Assembly (NCBI RefSeq): GCF_030064065.1
Contig: NZ_CP125946.1
Coordinates: 1,364,001-1,428,000 of the forward strand
Direction: 5' to 3'
Length of the DNA: 64,000 nucleotides
From: Rothia sp. SD9660Na
GTDB taxonomy: Bacteria > Actinomycetota > Actinomycetes > Actinomycetales > Micrococcaceae
Shown one piece after another: positions 37,441 to 47,600 of this stretch; position 1 is the stretch's first letter, and each line of letters opens with the position of its first letter. The translations under genes and the position numbers were made by a program. The notes under the pieces were generated by a model. That model was given only the letters and a program-made list of their open reading frames with translations, did not search any database and was not told the DNA's origin.

Positions 37441-37923
37441 TTAGCTTGCCAGGTAGCCCGGCAGCCACATCGCTTCCCAGGCCGGGGCCTCGGCAGCCAG
37501 CACGGTACCTTCCCGGTCGGGAGCCCGGGTTGCCAGGCAATACGCGGAGGCGTCAGAGGTTCGCACCAGGTAACCGTACTCGACCATTTCCCGACGCATA
37601 AAGGCATAGTCCTGCCAGAGGGCGGCCAGAATCTCGTTAACCTGTTTCTCGGTGTAGGTGCGCCCTGGCTCAAAATAGGTCACTAGGTGCAGCAGCAGGT
37701 GGGCGCGGGTGCGGCGTTTGGAGGGCCAGGAGGTCAGGCGTCCGCCCTGCAGAAAACGGTCAACGACTGTGCGGTGCTCTGCGTAGGCTTGTTCGCGGGG
37801 ATCGTTCAGGACATCGGTCGACGGTCTGGTCTCGAGGAGGGCTGCTCGGGCGGTGGTGTAGTTCTCACCGGTTTCTTCCATACGGGCGCGCACGAGCTTT
37901 TTGAAGTTTGATTGGGCAGTCAC
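37441..37923 (-). CDS. DUF2087-domain protein
   Basis: A 160-residue protein. The N-terminal stretch TAQSNFKKLVRARMEETGENYTTARAAL is a helix pair found at the start of several actinobacterial proteins. The rest is a DUF2087-like winged-helix block (RTRAHLLLHLVTYFEPGRTYTEKQVNEILAAL, MRREMVEYGYLVRTSDASAYCLA). A regulatory or DNA-binding role is plausible. I start at GTG 37923; the frame is open to an ATG at 38007, which would add 28 residues of doubtful character. Confidence 0.7.
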   Translation of the reverse strand: MTAQSNFKKLVRARMEETGENYTTARAALLETRPSTDVLNDPREQAYAEHRTVVDRFLQGGRLTSWPSKRRTRAHLLLHLVTYFEPGRTYTEKQVNEILAALWQDYAFMRREMVEYGYLVRTSDASAYCLATRAPDREGTVLAAEAPAWEAMWLPGYLAS

Positions 37924-38131
37924 GGGTATCGACTTTCTTCGCACTCTAGCTGCGGTATCAATCGACGGTTCGGTGGTGCCTACCCCGGCCATGGTATGCC
38001 GGTGCAACCCGAGAATTCTCTTCCCTTCGCGCTGGTGGCCTGCTTGCTAGAGTCACAGGGGCAAAGCGCTGGGCGGTGGGTGACGCCACACACCTTTATA
38101 TCACAGTTGCTCCCGAATGTAACCAAAAGAC

Positions 38132-38989
38132 CTAGAGGCTAACCTCTCCCCTGATAAGGGTGTGAGTTCTTCCGCCAACCCAAATGTCGGGTGTGCCGGT
38201 GGGGCCGGCGTCCTGCCCTACCGTGATGGTGAGCCTACCGTCGTGGTGCAGACAGGTGCCCTGGCGTACGGTGTAGGTTCCGGCGACCCGGTTTTCGCGG
38301 GCGAGCCACTGGGCGACGGAGGCGTTGAGGGAGCCGGTGACCGGGTCCTTAGAAACGCCGACTCCGGGCACGAAGGCGCGGATGTCGTAGGCGATGTCTG
38401 ACCCTTCCGGGTGCATGGCGAAGACGCCGAGTTTGAGGTCTGTGCCGCGGGCGAAGTCCGGGGTGAGGGCGAGCAGACGGTCGGGGTCTGCGATTTCGAC
38501 GGCGGACCAGCCAGGCCCGTTGTCGACCCATTGGTGGGAGAGAATCTGGCTGCGCTCTAGCCCTAGGGCGGTGGCGATGTCTGCCAGGGTTGCCTCATCG
38601 AGGGCACCGGAGCGGACGGTTGCCGGTGCGGCGAAGGCGAGCTCTTGGCCGCTGCGGGTGATGTCGATGAGCCCTGCAGCGCATTCTTGCACGATGACGT
38701 CAGGGCGCTGTGGCTGGCCACCGGCTTCTAGCCAGGCGTGGGCGCTGCCCAGGGTGGGGTGCCCGGCGAAGGGCAGTTCGCCGCCGGGGGTGAAGATGCG
38801 GACGGCGTAGTCGGCCCGAGCGTCAGTCAGTTGGGTGATGAAGGTGGTTTCTGAGAGGTTGGTCCAGCGGGCGAAGCTCTGCATCTGCTCGTCGGTGAGG
38901 CCGCTGCCATCGAGCACCACGGCGAGGGGGTTGCCTTTGAGCGGAACCGAGCCGAACACATCGACCTGGGTGAAGGGGCGGGTTTTCAT
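38132..38989 (-). CDS. PhzF-family isomerase/epimerase-like protein
   Basis: A 285-residue protein of the PhzF/diaminopimelate-epimerase fold. Seen are QVDVFGSVPLKGNPLAVVLDG, the active-site glutamate region NLSETTFI, FTPGGELPFAGHPTLGSAHAWLE and VPGVGVSKDPVTGSLNASVAQWL. There are no phenazine genes nearby; most family members have no known reaction. Monocistronic, upstream of the defence island. Confidence 0.85.
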   Translation of the reverse strand: MKTRPFTQVDVFGSVPLKGNPLAVVLDGSGLTDEQMQSFARWTNLSETTFITQLTDARADYAVRIFTPGGELPFAGHPTLGSAHAWLEAGGQPQRPDVIVQECAAGLIDITRSGQELAFAAPATVRSGALDEATLADIATALGLERSQILSHQWVDNGPGWSAVEIADPDRLLALTPDFARGTDLKLGVFAMHPEGSDIAYDIRAFVPGVGVSKDPVTGSLNASVAQWLARENRVAGTYTVRQGTCLHHDGRLTITVGQDAGPTGTPDIWVGGRTHTLIRGEVSL

Positions 38990-39211
38990 GTGGGGTCCTT
39001 TCGCCTGCGCTGCTATGGGGTTTACTTCTACCCTACCCGGCAGCTGGCTAGCTCACCGCCCGGCCCTGGTGAGCAGGTAAGACACAAGAGCTGTACTTCA
39101 ACTTCCCAGCCTGCCCCTTGAGTATGATTAGTTTTCATCAGGGTAAAAGCTCTACCTGGTGGCTAGGGCTTTTATGCTGAGCCATTAGTTTGCCAATCTT
39201 GAGGGGCGTAT

Positions 39212-41203
39212 GTGTCTTCTTTGAACTATTCTCAGTTCATTTGGAATGTGGCTGATGTGTTGCGCGGTACCTATAAGCAGCATCAGTACGGTCAGATTAT
39301 TTTGCCTTTCACGGTGTTGGCGCGTCTTGATGCGGTGCTTGAGCCGACCAAGCAGGCTGTTCTTGAGGCAACAGAGGGCTATGTACTCGATACGATTCCT
39401 CCGGCTATGCTGTCTGCCCGGGCGGGGCACGATTACAGTTTCTATAACCTCTCCCAGCACAACCTCAAGACCGTGGCTAATGACCCCGATACGCTTGAAC
39501 AGAACTTGCGTTCTTACATCAATCAGTTCAGTGAGAACGTGCGCGATATTTTTGAGAAGTATAAGTTTGAAGACACCATCGCAGACCTTGCTGCCCATAA
39601 CCTGCTGTATCAGGTGATTCAGCATTTCTCGCGGGTGAACCTGCACCCTGATCAGGTGAGCAATGAGCAGATGGGCAACATCTTCGAAGAGCTGATTCGC
39701 AAGTTCGCTGAGGCTTCGAATGAAACTGCCGGTGAGCACTTTACCCCGCGTGAGGTTATTGAGCTCATGGTTAACCTGCTGCTGGCTGACGATGAAGACC
39801 TGCGCACTGACTACATTGCCCGCTCGGTCTATGACCCTACGGCTGGCACCGGCGGCATGCTGTCGGTGGCTGACGATAAGATTCATCAGCTGAACCCCAC
39901 CGCCGATGTGAGCTTGCTGGGTCAGGAGCTCAACCCCGAGTCTTATGCGATTTGTAAGGCGGACATGGTGGTGAAGGGCCAGGACGTCGATAATATCGCT
40001 CTTGGCAACACGCTCACTGACCCGGCTTTTGAGAACCGCACCTTCCATTATGGTCTGAGCAACCCGCCCTTTGGCGTGGATTGGAAGGGTGCTAAGGCTG
40101 TGGTTGAGGCTGAGCATAAGAACCAGGGTTTTGCGGGCCGTTTTGGTGCTGGCCTGCCCCGTGTGTCTGACGGTTCGCTCCTTTTCTTGCAGCATCTGAT
40201 TTCTAAACTCAATGAGCCGACGGTGGCTAGCAATGGTGTTGCCCAGGTGGGGGGCCGTGGTGCCATTGTTTTGAATGGTTCTCCCCTGTTTACGGGTGGC
40301 GCTGGGTCTGGTGAGTCGAATATCCGTAAGTGGGTTTTGGATCAGGATTACCTTGAGGCGATTATTGGCCTGCCTACTGACATGTTCTATAACACGGGTA
40401 TTTCTACCTATATTTGGGTGTTGAATAAGCAGAAGAAGGCTGAGCGTAGGGGTAAGGTTCAGCTGATTGACGCGACGAATATGTTTGAGAAGATGCGTAA
40501 GTCGGTGGGGTCTAAGCGGAAGCGCCTGAGTGAGGAGCAGATTGCTGAGATTACCCGCCTTTACGCTGCTTTTGATGCTGCGGATGATAAGCGGTCTAAG
40601 GTTTTTGATCGTGAGGAGTTTATGTACCGCACGATTACGGTGGAGCGCCCTTTGCGGTTGAATTGGGGCTTTACTGCTGAGCGGGTTGAGAGGCTCTTGG
40701 CTTCTAAGGAGTTTGGCAAACTCAAGTTGACTGAGGGTGAGGACACCGCTGTGCGGGTTTCTCTTGCTTCTTTGGTTGAGAGCACAGCGGGTGCCGTTGG
40801 CGGTGATGTGGCTGGTGTGAAGGCTGAGCTGTTGCAGGTGTTTGCGGACGCCGGTGCCCTGGTGAAGCCTGCGGCTTTGGCTAAGTTGGTGGATGAGTTG
40901 GCTGAACGCGATGAATCCGCCGAGGTGGTGTTGAAGGCTAAGAAGCCGGTGGCTGATTCTACCCTGCGTGATACTGAGAATGTTCCCTGGGGCGAGGATA
41001 TTCACGAGTATTTGGAGCGTGAGGTCAAACCCTTTGTGCCTGATACCTGGATTGATGAGTCTAAGACCAAGGAGGGGGCGGAGATTCCTTTTACCCGCCA
41101 CTTCTATGAGTACGTTCCGCCCCGCTCCTTGGAGGAGATTGACCGCGACCTGAACGAGGTGCTGGGCCGGATTAGGAAGAGGCTGGAAGAGGTGCTGGGC
41201 TAA
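39212..41203 (+). CDS. hsdM: Type I restriction-modification methyltransferase subunit
   Basis: A 663-residue HsdM. The N-terminal helical domain is followed by the N6-adenine methylase domain. The SAM-binding motif I is DPTAGTGGML (208-217) and the catalytic motif IV is NPPFG (284-288). The C-terminal part (from about 470) has the usual helical region that contacts HsdS. GTG 39212 follows GAGGGG with 6-base spacing. It overlaps hsdS by one base (TAATG). It appears intact, so modification activity should persist even though hsdR is broken. Confidence 0.95.
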   Translation: MSSLNYSQFIWNVADVLRGTYKQHQYGQIILPFTVLARLDAVLEPTKQAVLEATEGYVLDTIPPAMLSARAGHDYSFYNLSQHNLKTVANDPDTLEQNLRSYINQFSENVRDIFEKYKFEDTIADLAAHNLLYQVIQHFSRVNLHPDQVSNEQMGNIFEELIRKFAEASNETAGEHFTPREVIELMVNLLLADDEDLRTDYIARSVYDPTAGTGGMLSVADDKIHQLNPTADVSLLGQELNPESYAICKADMVVKGQDVDNIALGNTLTDPAFENRTFHYGLSNPPFGVDWKGAKAVVEAEHKNQGFAGRFGAGLPRVSDGSLLFLQHLISKLNEPTVASNGVAQVGGRGAIVLNGSPLFTGGAGSGESNIRKWVLDQDYLEAIIGLPTDMFYNTGISTYIWVLNKQKKAERRGKVQLIDATNMFEKMRKSVGSKRKRLSEEQIAEITRLYAAFDAADDKRSKVFDREEFMYRTITVERPLRLNWGFTAERVERLLASKEFGKLKLTEGEDTAVRVSLASLVESTAGAVGGDVAGVKAELLQVFADAGALVKPAALAKLVDELAERDESAEVVLKAKKPVADSTLRDTENVPWGEDIHEYLEREVKPFVPDTWIDESKTKEGAEIPFTRHFYEYVPPRSLEEIDRDLNEVLGRIRKRLEEVLG

Positions 41204-42450
41204 TGCCAGGTAATAAAGCCTACGATTGGTTTGGCGGTTCAGTCCGTTCAGGCTGGAGGATTGTTCGACTTGGTTCTGTGTTCAGAGAGCGCAATGAACC
41301 TACTACTGCAGAAGATTTAGCACCTCTTTCAGTTACAAAGAAGGGTGTTGTTGAGCAACAGGAAAGTGTTGCTATTTCTGCGATTGGCGCGCCGAAAAAG
41401 GTTGCTCGAAAAGGCGATTTTGTTATTAATAGCCGTTCGGATAGAAAAGGGTCTGCTGGCATTGCACCGCGGGATGGATCAGTCTCTCTGATTAACATCG
41501 TGCTTGAGCCAAAAGGTATCTATCCTCAGTTTGCAAAATATCTACTGACTAGCGTTGGATTCCAGGAAGAATTTTACCGTTTTGGCTCGGGGATTGTTGC
41601 TGACTTATGGACAACTAGATATTCAGCAATGAAAGCAATCCAGATTCCGTTACCTCCACTTGAAGAGCAAAAGCAAATCGCAGATGACCTTGACCGTGAG
41701 CTGGCGGAGATTGATGAGTTCATTGATGATCAACAACGTCTACAGGATTTGCTTCAGGAACGCCTAGTATCTCTGACTTTTGATTTAGCCACAGATGCTT
41801 CGAATCCAGACCGATACGATACTGGTCATCCGTTCTGGAAGACCCTCCCAAGGGGCTGGACTCTTCAAAAGCTTGGCTGGCATTTTAAAATCGGTAACGG
41901 ATCCACACCACTCTCCACTAACGAAAGTTATTGGAGCGATGACAGCACTGATATACCGTGGTTTAATAGCTCGACTGTAAACCAAGAATTAGCAATTGAG
42001 CCTGCTCGTTACGTTACTGAGCTGGCAGTCAAGGAATGTCATTTACCGATGATTCCTAAAGGCAGCCTGTTGATGGGACTGATTGGTCAGGGTAAGACTC
42101 GGGGAAAAGTAACTAAGACTGGTATTGATGCCACTTTAAGCCAGAACATTGCTTATTTAACTCCAATGCAGAATTCTCAAGTAAGCATTGATTTCACAAA
42201 ACTAGCTTTGGAAGCTGCATACCCAGAGCTACGCGAAATTAACTCCGGCAACGGAACAACAAAGGGGTCATTGACATGTGAAAATATCCAACAATTCAGA
42301 ATCCCATTCCCTAGTATCAACCAGCAACACTCAATCTTGCAAAAACATAACTATCAAAAGAATATCAACAGCAAACTATCAACAGCTGTCGAATTATCAG
42401 ATTTACTACAGGAAAGGAAGAATAGGTACATAAAAAAATATTTTGCATAA
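41203..42450 (+). CDS. hsdS: Type I restriction-modification specificity subunit
   Basis: A 415-residue HsdS with two target-recognition domains (about 10-150 and 215-370), each followed by a coiled-coil conserved region. The first is IQIPLPPLEEQKQIADDLDREL plus LQDLLQERL; the second is a diverged FRIPFPSINQQHSILQKHN plus LSDLLQERKN. TRD1 reads like GWRIVRLGSVF and TRD2 like GWTLQKLGWHFKIGNGSTP. GC content falls sharply along the gene, marking the entry into the AT-rich stretch. Confidence 0.93.
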   Translation: MPGNKAYDWFGGSVRSGWRIVRLGSVFRERNEPTTAEDLAPLSVTKKGVVEQQESVAISAIGAPKKVARKGDFVINSRSDRKGSAGIAPRDGSVSLINIVLEPKGIYPQFAKYLLTSVGFQEEFYRFGSGIVADLWTTRYSAMKAIQIPLPPLEEQKQIADDLDRELAEIDEFIDDQQRLQDLLQERLVSLTFDLATDASNPDRYDTGHPFWKTLPRGWTLQKLGWHFKIGNGSTPLSTNESYWSDDSTDIPWFNSSTVNQELAIEPARYVTELAVKECHLPMIPKGSLLMGLIGQGKTRGKVTKTGIDATLSQNIAYLTPMQNSQVSIDFTKLALEAAYPELREINSGNGTTKGSLTCENIQQFRIPFPSINQQHSILQKHNYQKNINSKLSTAVELSDLLQERKNRYIKKYFA

Positions 42451-42502
42451 ACCCTCGAAACATCTAACCTGACAACATTGTGGGAATTTACGAATTTAAC
42501 AA

Positions 42503-42889
42503 ATGAGATATCCAGATAATATTGATTCTTTCGAAAGTTCTAAAAGAAGATTTAGGGACTACCTAGAAGAATTTTCAAATGACTTTTCACTTGAATGCGA
42601 AAGATTGGCAGATAGAGATAAAAAAAGCAATAGCCCTGAGTACACAACGAAAATGATTGATGATGCAAACTCTCTACTAAGAAGGGGAGGAACAAAATAC
42701 TACAAGGATAAGCTTAATATTATGATCCCAATAACCAATTTTTTCTCAGTTGTTTGTGGGGTTGCTGCAGGAATTTCTGGAAACTTTATCAAAGAACCCA
42801 TCGGTCTAGCGACTCTGGTAGGTGCTATTATACTTACCTTTGTTTTCATGGTTTGGAATCACCTTTTAACGAAAGGTAAAACACGATGA
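42503..42889 (+). CDS. AT-rich two-helix membrane protein (unknown, defence-island)
   Basis: A 128-residue protein. The N-terminal 70 residues are charged and helical (SKRRFRDYLEEFSNDFSLE, ADRDKKSNSPEYTTKM); two hydrophobic segments follow (about 73-94 and 98-119) with a basic end (TKGKTR). The layout is like small two-helix membrane effectors of defence systems, but I recognise no family. Its TGA overlaps the next ATG (ATGA), so the two are translationally coupled. Codons are strongly A/T-ended, unlike the backbone. Confidence 0.6.
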   Translation: MRYPDNIDSFESSKRRFRDYLEEFSNDFSLECERLADRDKKSNSPEYTTKMIDDANSLLRRGGTKYYKDKLNIMIPITNFFSVVCGVAAGISGNFIKEPIGLATLVGAIILTFVFMVWNHLLTKGKTR

Positions 42890-43425
42890 ATTATAATAGA
42901 TATTTCACAATTATCATATCCTTCATTTCACTAGCGTCCTTTTTTTGCATAATTTATTTACTAATTAAAAATCCAGATTATTTAGATATCCATCCGGAAG
43001 TTTTACCGATTCTAGCAGCGTTGACTTCTTCAGTAGGTTCAGTAGTTGCATTATTTTTATCGAAAAGAACACTCAAAGAAGCTACCAGATTAAATGGATT
43101 CGAAAAAATCATACAACATGAGCATATGAATAAGAATTTACCCGAAATCAGATTCATGGAAAAATACAATAGAATGAGTAATTTAATATCAGATAAATAC
43201 AACCTTAAAGATTGCACAGAAGGATATCACAAAGACCCCATTATTTATCAATTAAATAAATATCAACAAGAGCACAACATCGAGATGAGGGATTCCTTAC
43301 GGTCGGTAATGGCTACCAGAAACATGATAGTGCACGATAAAACTCATTATTTTAACAAATCTCATATTTTAATCATGATGGAAAATATTGATAAAATTTT
43401 AGATAATATAGAAAGAAATGGTTAA
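42886..43425 (+). CDS. Membrane-anchored HEPN-like protein
   Basis: A 179-residue protein with two N-terminal hydrophobic segments (about 7-27 and 38-58) and a helical cytosolic domain. That domain ends MATRNMIVHDKTHY: R145-N146 through H150 is the RX4H motif, with a polar residue after R, that marks HEPN RNases. The HEPN call rests on this motif and the all-helical C-terminus only. It overlaps the preceding gene by 4 bases. A membrane-tethered RNase pair in a restriction-modification operon would fit abortive infection; this is inference. Confidence 0.6.
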   Translation: MNYNRYFTIIISFISLASFFCIIYLLIKNPDYLDIHPEVLPILAALTSSVGSVVALFLSKRTLKEATRLNGFEKIIQHEHMNKNLPEIRFMEKYNRMSNLISDKYNLKDCTEGYHKDPIIYQLNKYQQEHNIEMRDSLRSVMATRNMIVHDKTHYFNKSHILIMMENIDKILDNIERNG

Positions 43426-43522
43426 ACTTGTCAATAAATTAAATGAAATTTAAACTTCACTCTGACTAAGCGTCTATTTATCTATCTATCAATCGGAATG
43501 GTTCTTCATTAGGAGGTCAGGG

Positions 43523-44509
43523 GTGACTGAAACCAAAAAATCTCAAGAAAAAACGACAGGTATTAAATCTGCGGCCAATACCATATATTTACAATTTAAA
43601 AGACTGCCATTCATACACATTGGTCTTATAGTTATATCAGCTATAGTTTTTGGATTTATTATTTTTAGTTTGATTCCCGGGGCAAGATATGGCGAGTATA
43701 AAGGGCTAAAAGCTAACGAATGGTTAAGTTTTTGGGGGAGTTTAGTTTTACCACTCTTACTTTTAGTAATACCAACTGCAACGTATCATTTAAATCAGAA
43801 GGAAATTAATCGCAAAGCCGCCTCTGAACGCAGAAATGAAGAATGGGAAAGATGGGTTAAATTATATGAGATTAATAAAGAAAACCCACAGGCTGCACAA
43901 TCACTATTTATTATGTACGACTCCGCATTAAAAGAAGATGGTATTCAACGTAGTAGATCTGAACATCATTTCTTTTATCGTGATATTCTAAAATTCCCTT
44001 ACGATATCGAAAATGAAGGTGTAGAAGTCGATAGCGCAGAAGAGTATGATCGAAACGAGGATCCTGCTTTTTATGAAGATTTGATTAACTCTATGTCTGA
44101 GAGGGGTCATTCACAGGAAACCATAGATACTGTTCAATCATTTTATAGGAAATCTGATACACTCCCTTATCTACAAACTTCTTCTATTGGTAAATCAACT
44201 CAGATATTTTCAGTACTTTACAAGCAAAATAAAAAGCGAATAGGTGTAATGAGTGTCAGTTCGACATCGCTATACTTCGATGTTGGATTTGGTAAGAAAT
44301 CATTCAAAGAATCTGACTATGATATGATTTTGAAATCCGTTTATAAGGATTCAAATTCGGAACCTACTTTCAACAGAGTGCCAACAAAATCTGAAGGATA
44401 CCTCCGTGAGCCGTTGAGGTTCTATGTAGAGAATTTATCTAATGAAGAATTTTTCCAAAATACTATTTCATTAATAAAAGAAATTTGCATTAAAAAATTC
44501 AATAGATAG
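43523..44509 (+). CDS. AT-rich membrane protein of unknown function
   Basis: A 328-residue protein with two hydrophobic segments (about 33-54 and 66-86), then a basic helix HLNQKEINRKAASERRNEEW and a mostly soluble C-terminal domain of about 230 residues without motifs I recognise. GTG 43523 follows a perfect AGGAGG. It lies 97 bases behind the HEPN-like gene and 114 bases before hsdR. The two-helix N-terminus followed by a charged amphipathic helix is a recurrent design of signalling or defence membrane proteins, but no function can be named. Confidence 0.6.
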   Translation: MTETKKSQEKTTGIKSAANTIYLQFKRLPFIHIGLIVISAIVFGFIIFSLIPGARYGEYKGLKANEWLSFWGSLVLPLLLLVIPTATYHLNQKEINRKAASERRNEEWERWVKLYEINKENPQAAQSLFIMYDSALKEDGIQRSRSEHHFFYRDILKFPYDIENEGVEVDSAEEYDRNEDPAFYEDLINSMSERGHSQETIDTVQSFYRKSDTLPYLQTSSIGKSTQIFSVLYKQNKKRIGVMSVSSTSLYFDVGFGKKSFKESDYDMILKSVYKDSNSEPTFNRVPTKSEGYLREPLRFYVENLSNEEFFQNTISLIKEICIKKFNR

Positions 44510-44623
44510 ATATAGATCAGCATTTGGGTAGTAAAAAATATTATAAAATTTGAGTTAATTCCTTGTGCTTTAGAATAAGACAGTCTTTTAAATTTTCCCG
44601 TAGTATCGCAGGAGCCTCACCCC

Positions 44624-47600
44624 ATGCCCCGCACCCACCTCGAACGTCCTCTCCAGCAAGACATCTGCGCCTACCTGGCCGCTCACGGGTGGGTGCACTC
44701 CCCCAACTCCGCAGGCTACGACGCCAGGCGAGCCCTCTACCCCGCCGACGTCCTCACCTGGCTACAAACCAGCGACCCCAAAAACTACGCCACCCTCATC
44801 AAACCCGGCACAGACCCCACCGCGCGACAAGCCCAAGAAAACCGTCTGCTCGACCGGCTCGTCACCAAACTCGCAGCCCCAGAAGAACAAGGCGGCGGAA
44901 CCCTCAACGTCCTGCGCAAAGGCTTCAGTGTACCCGGCGCACGCCGCCCCTTCCACCTACTCGCCTACCCACCCCAAGACAACCGCAACCCCGAACTCAC
45001 AGCCCTCTACCACAAGAACATCCTGCGCGTCGTCGAAGAAGTCCGCTACAACCCAACAGACGAAACCGCCCGCATCGACCTCGTGCTCTTCATCAACGGC
45101 CTCCCCGTAGCTACCATCGAACTCAAAAGCGAATACACCCAAACCCTCCAAGACGCAATCAACCAATACCGCACCGACCGCAACCCCACCACCTCACCAC
45201 TGCTCCAAGAACACCGCGGCGCCCTCGTCCACTTCGCCCTCTCCCAAGACGAAATCGCCATGACCACCAAACTGGCAGGGAAAGCAACCAACTTCCTCCC
45301 CTTCAACCGCTGAGCCAACGGCGGCGCAGGCAACCCCATTATCGACGGCAAACTCGCCACCAGCTACTTCTGGGAAGAAATCCTCGACCCCAACACCTGG
45401 ATCACCATCCTCACCAAATTCATCTACACCAACCACCAAAAAATCACCGACCCCCTCACCGGCAAAACCACCCAGAAGAGTCACATCAGATTCCCCCGCT
45501 ACCACCAGTGGCGAGCCGTCACCAAACTCGTCCACGCAGCCCGCACCGAAGGCGCAGGGCACAAATACCTGGTGCAGCACTCGGCGGGTTCCGGCAAAAC
45601 CGACTCCATCGCCTGGACAGCCCACCGGCTCTCCAACCTGCACACCCCAGACGGCGAGCGCGTCTTCGACTCCGTCATCGTCATCGCCGACCGGCAGGTA
45701 CTCGACCAGCAGCTCCAGGACGCCATCGACCAGCTCGTCACCACCGCCGGCACCTTCCAGCCTATTACGCGCGGCAGCGGCGACTCCAAATCTAAGCAGC
45801 TCGTCGAAGCGCTGACCACCGGTGTGCCCATCATCGGCGTCACCCTGCAAACCTTCCCCTTCGCCCTGGCAGAAATGACCAAGGAGGGCGGCCAGCTCGC
45901 CGGTAAGCACTTTGCGATTATTGCGGACGAGGCGCACTCCTCCCAATCAGGTAAGGCAACCGACTCCATCAAGGAAATGCTCAACACCGAGATTGACGCC
46001 GGTATCGAAGAGTCAGACCCCGAAGCTGACCAGGTAGCCCTGACCAAGATGGCCCAGCGTGTGGTGGGTGAGGGCCACCAGGTGTCCTTCTTTGCCTTCA
46101 CCGCAACACCCAAGGCTAAAACCCTTGAGGTCTTTGGGCGACGGGCCGATGGCACCGGCCCCCACGAGCCCTTCGACCTCTACCCCATGAAGCAGGCCAT
46201 TGAAGAGGGCTTCATTCTTGACGTGCTCAAGAACTACACCACCTACCAGATGGCAGCCAAAATCGCCCAGAAAAACGAGGACAGCGGGGCAGACGAAGAA
46301 ATCGACATCCGCAAGGGCACCAAGAGCCTCATCAACTTTGTGGAGCTGCACCCCACCAATGTTGCCTCCAAAGTAGCGGTGATTCTTGAACACTTTGAGG
46401 GCCGGGTCAAGCAGGAGCTCGGCGGTAAAGCCAAAGCCATGGTGGTGACGTCCTCGCGCGCCGCGGCTGTGCGCTACCAGCGGGCTTTTGAAAAGGCTAT
46501 TACCGAGAAAGCCCTGCCCCTGAAGACGCTGGTTGCTTTCTCCGGTGAACTGCCCGACCCCGACCTTGAGGCAGTGCCCGGGGTTGATACCCCCACCGTG
46601 ACTGAGGCGTCCATGAACCCTGACCTCAAAGGCAGGAACCTCGCTGAGGTCTTCAACCAAGACGGCCAGCATATTCTAATCGTGGCCAACAAGTACCAGA
46701 CCGGCTTTGACCAGCCCCTTCTGGTTGCCATGTACGTGGATAAGAAGCTCTCGGGCATCACCGCCGTGCAGACCCTCTCCCGCCTCAACCGCCGGGCCGA
46801 CGGCAAAGAGAACACCTACATTCTGGACTTCGTCAACGACCCCGAACAGATTCGCGCTGCCTTCGCCGAGTACTACGAGGACGCCCGCATCGAGACCGAA
46901 TCGGACCTCGACCTGGTTGCCAAACAGGTCGACAAGCTCGACGCGGCCGGTATCTACAACCGGGCAGATGTAGAACAGTTCTGGGAAAAGTGGGTTGCCC
47001 CCGGTGCTCGGCAGGCGTCCTTTGACTCCCTCATCTCCATACCTGTGCAGCGGTTTGTGACCCGCTGGCGGGCAGCGCAGGAGGGCCTTGACGGTTCTAC
47101 TGACCGAGCCGCCCTTGAAGTACTGCTGGAGTTCCGCTCAACCCTCGCCCAGTACGTGAAGTCCTACGCCTTCTTCTCGCAAATCTTCAACTTCGGCGAC
47201 CCCTACTACGAGAAACTCTCCGCCTTCGCTGACCTGCTCGGGCGCAAGCTGCGCCGCTTCACCCTCGATGAGGTGTCGCCCGAGGTAGTGAACGTGGACG
47301 ACATCGTACTCACCCACTACCGCCTCGAAAAGCTGCGTGAAGAGGAAGACTTGAAACTCTCGTCCTCGCAGGCAGCTGGGTTGCAGGGCATGACGGAGGC
47401 CGGCCTCGCCAGTATTCAGGAGCGCGAGCGCAAAGCCCGCTCTGAACTGATTGAGAAGATTAATAAGTACTTCCACGGCCTTGATTTGAGTGACGAGCAC
47501 CAGGTCGGTTTTGCGACGACCTTCGTGGCTGAGGCGGCCAAGGACGCCGGGCTCAAGCAAAGCGCCATGGCCAACACCAAGGTGGACTTCTACCACTCAA

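Noticed and set aside
39185..41101. A 638-codon open frame on the minus strand opposite hsdM
   Set aside because: It mirrors hsdM almost exactly, has no ribosome binding site or recognisable domain, and the long opening follows from codon bias of the real gene.
45311..45313. The hsdR TGA as a selenocysteine codon
   Set aside because: The position is not catalytic in HsdR, no SECIS-like hairpin is evident and no selenoprotein genes are seen.
44563..45795. A 410-codon proline/arginine-rich frame overlapping hsdR
   Set aside because: Low-complexity shadow of hsdR in another frame, produced by its C-ended codons.
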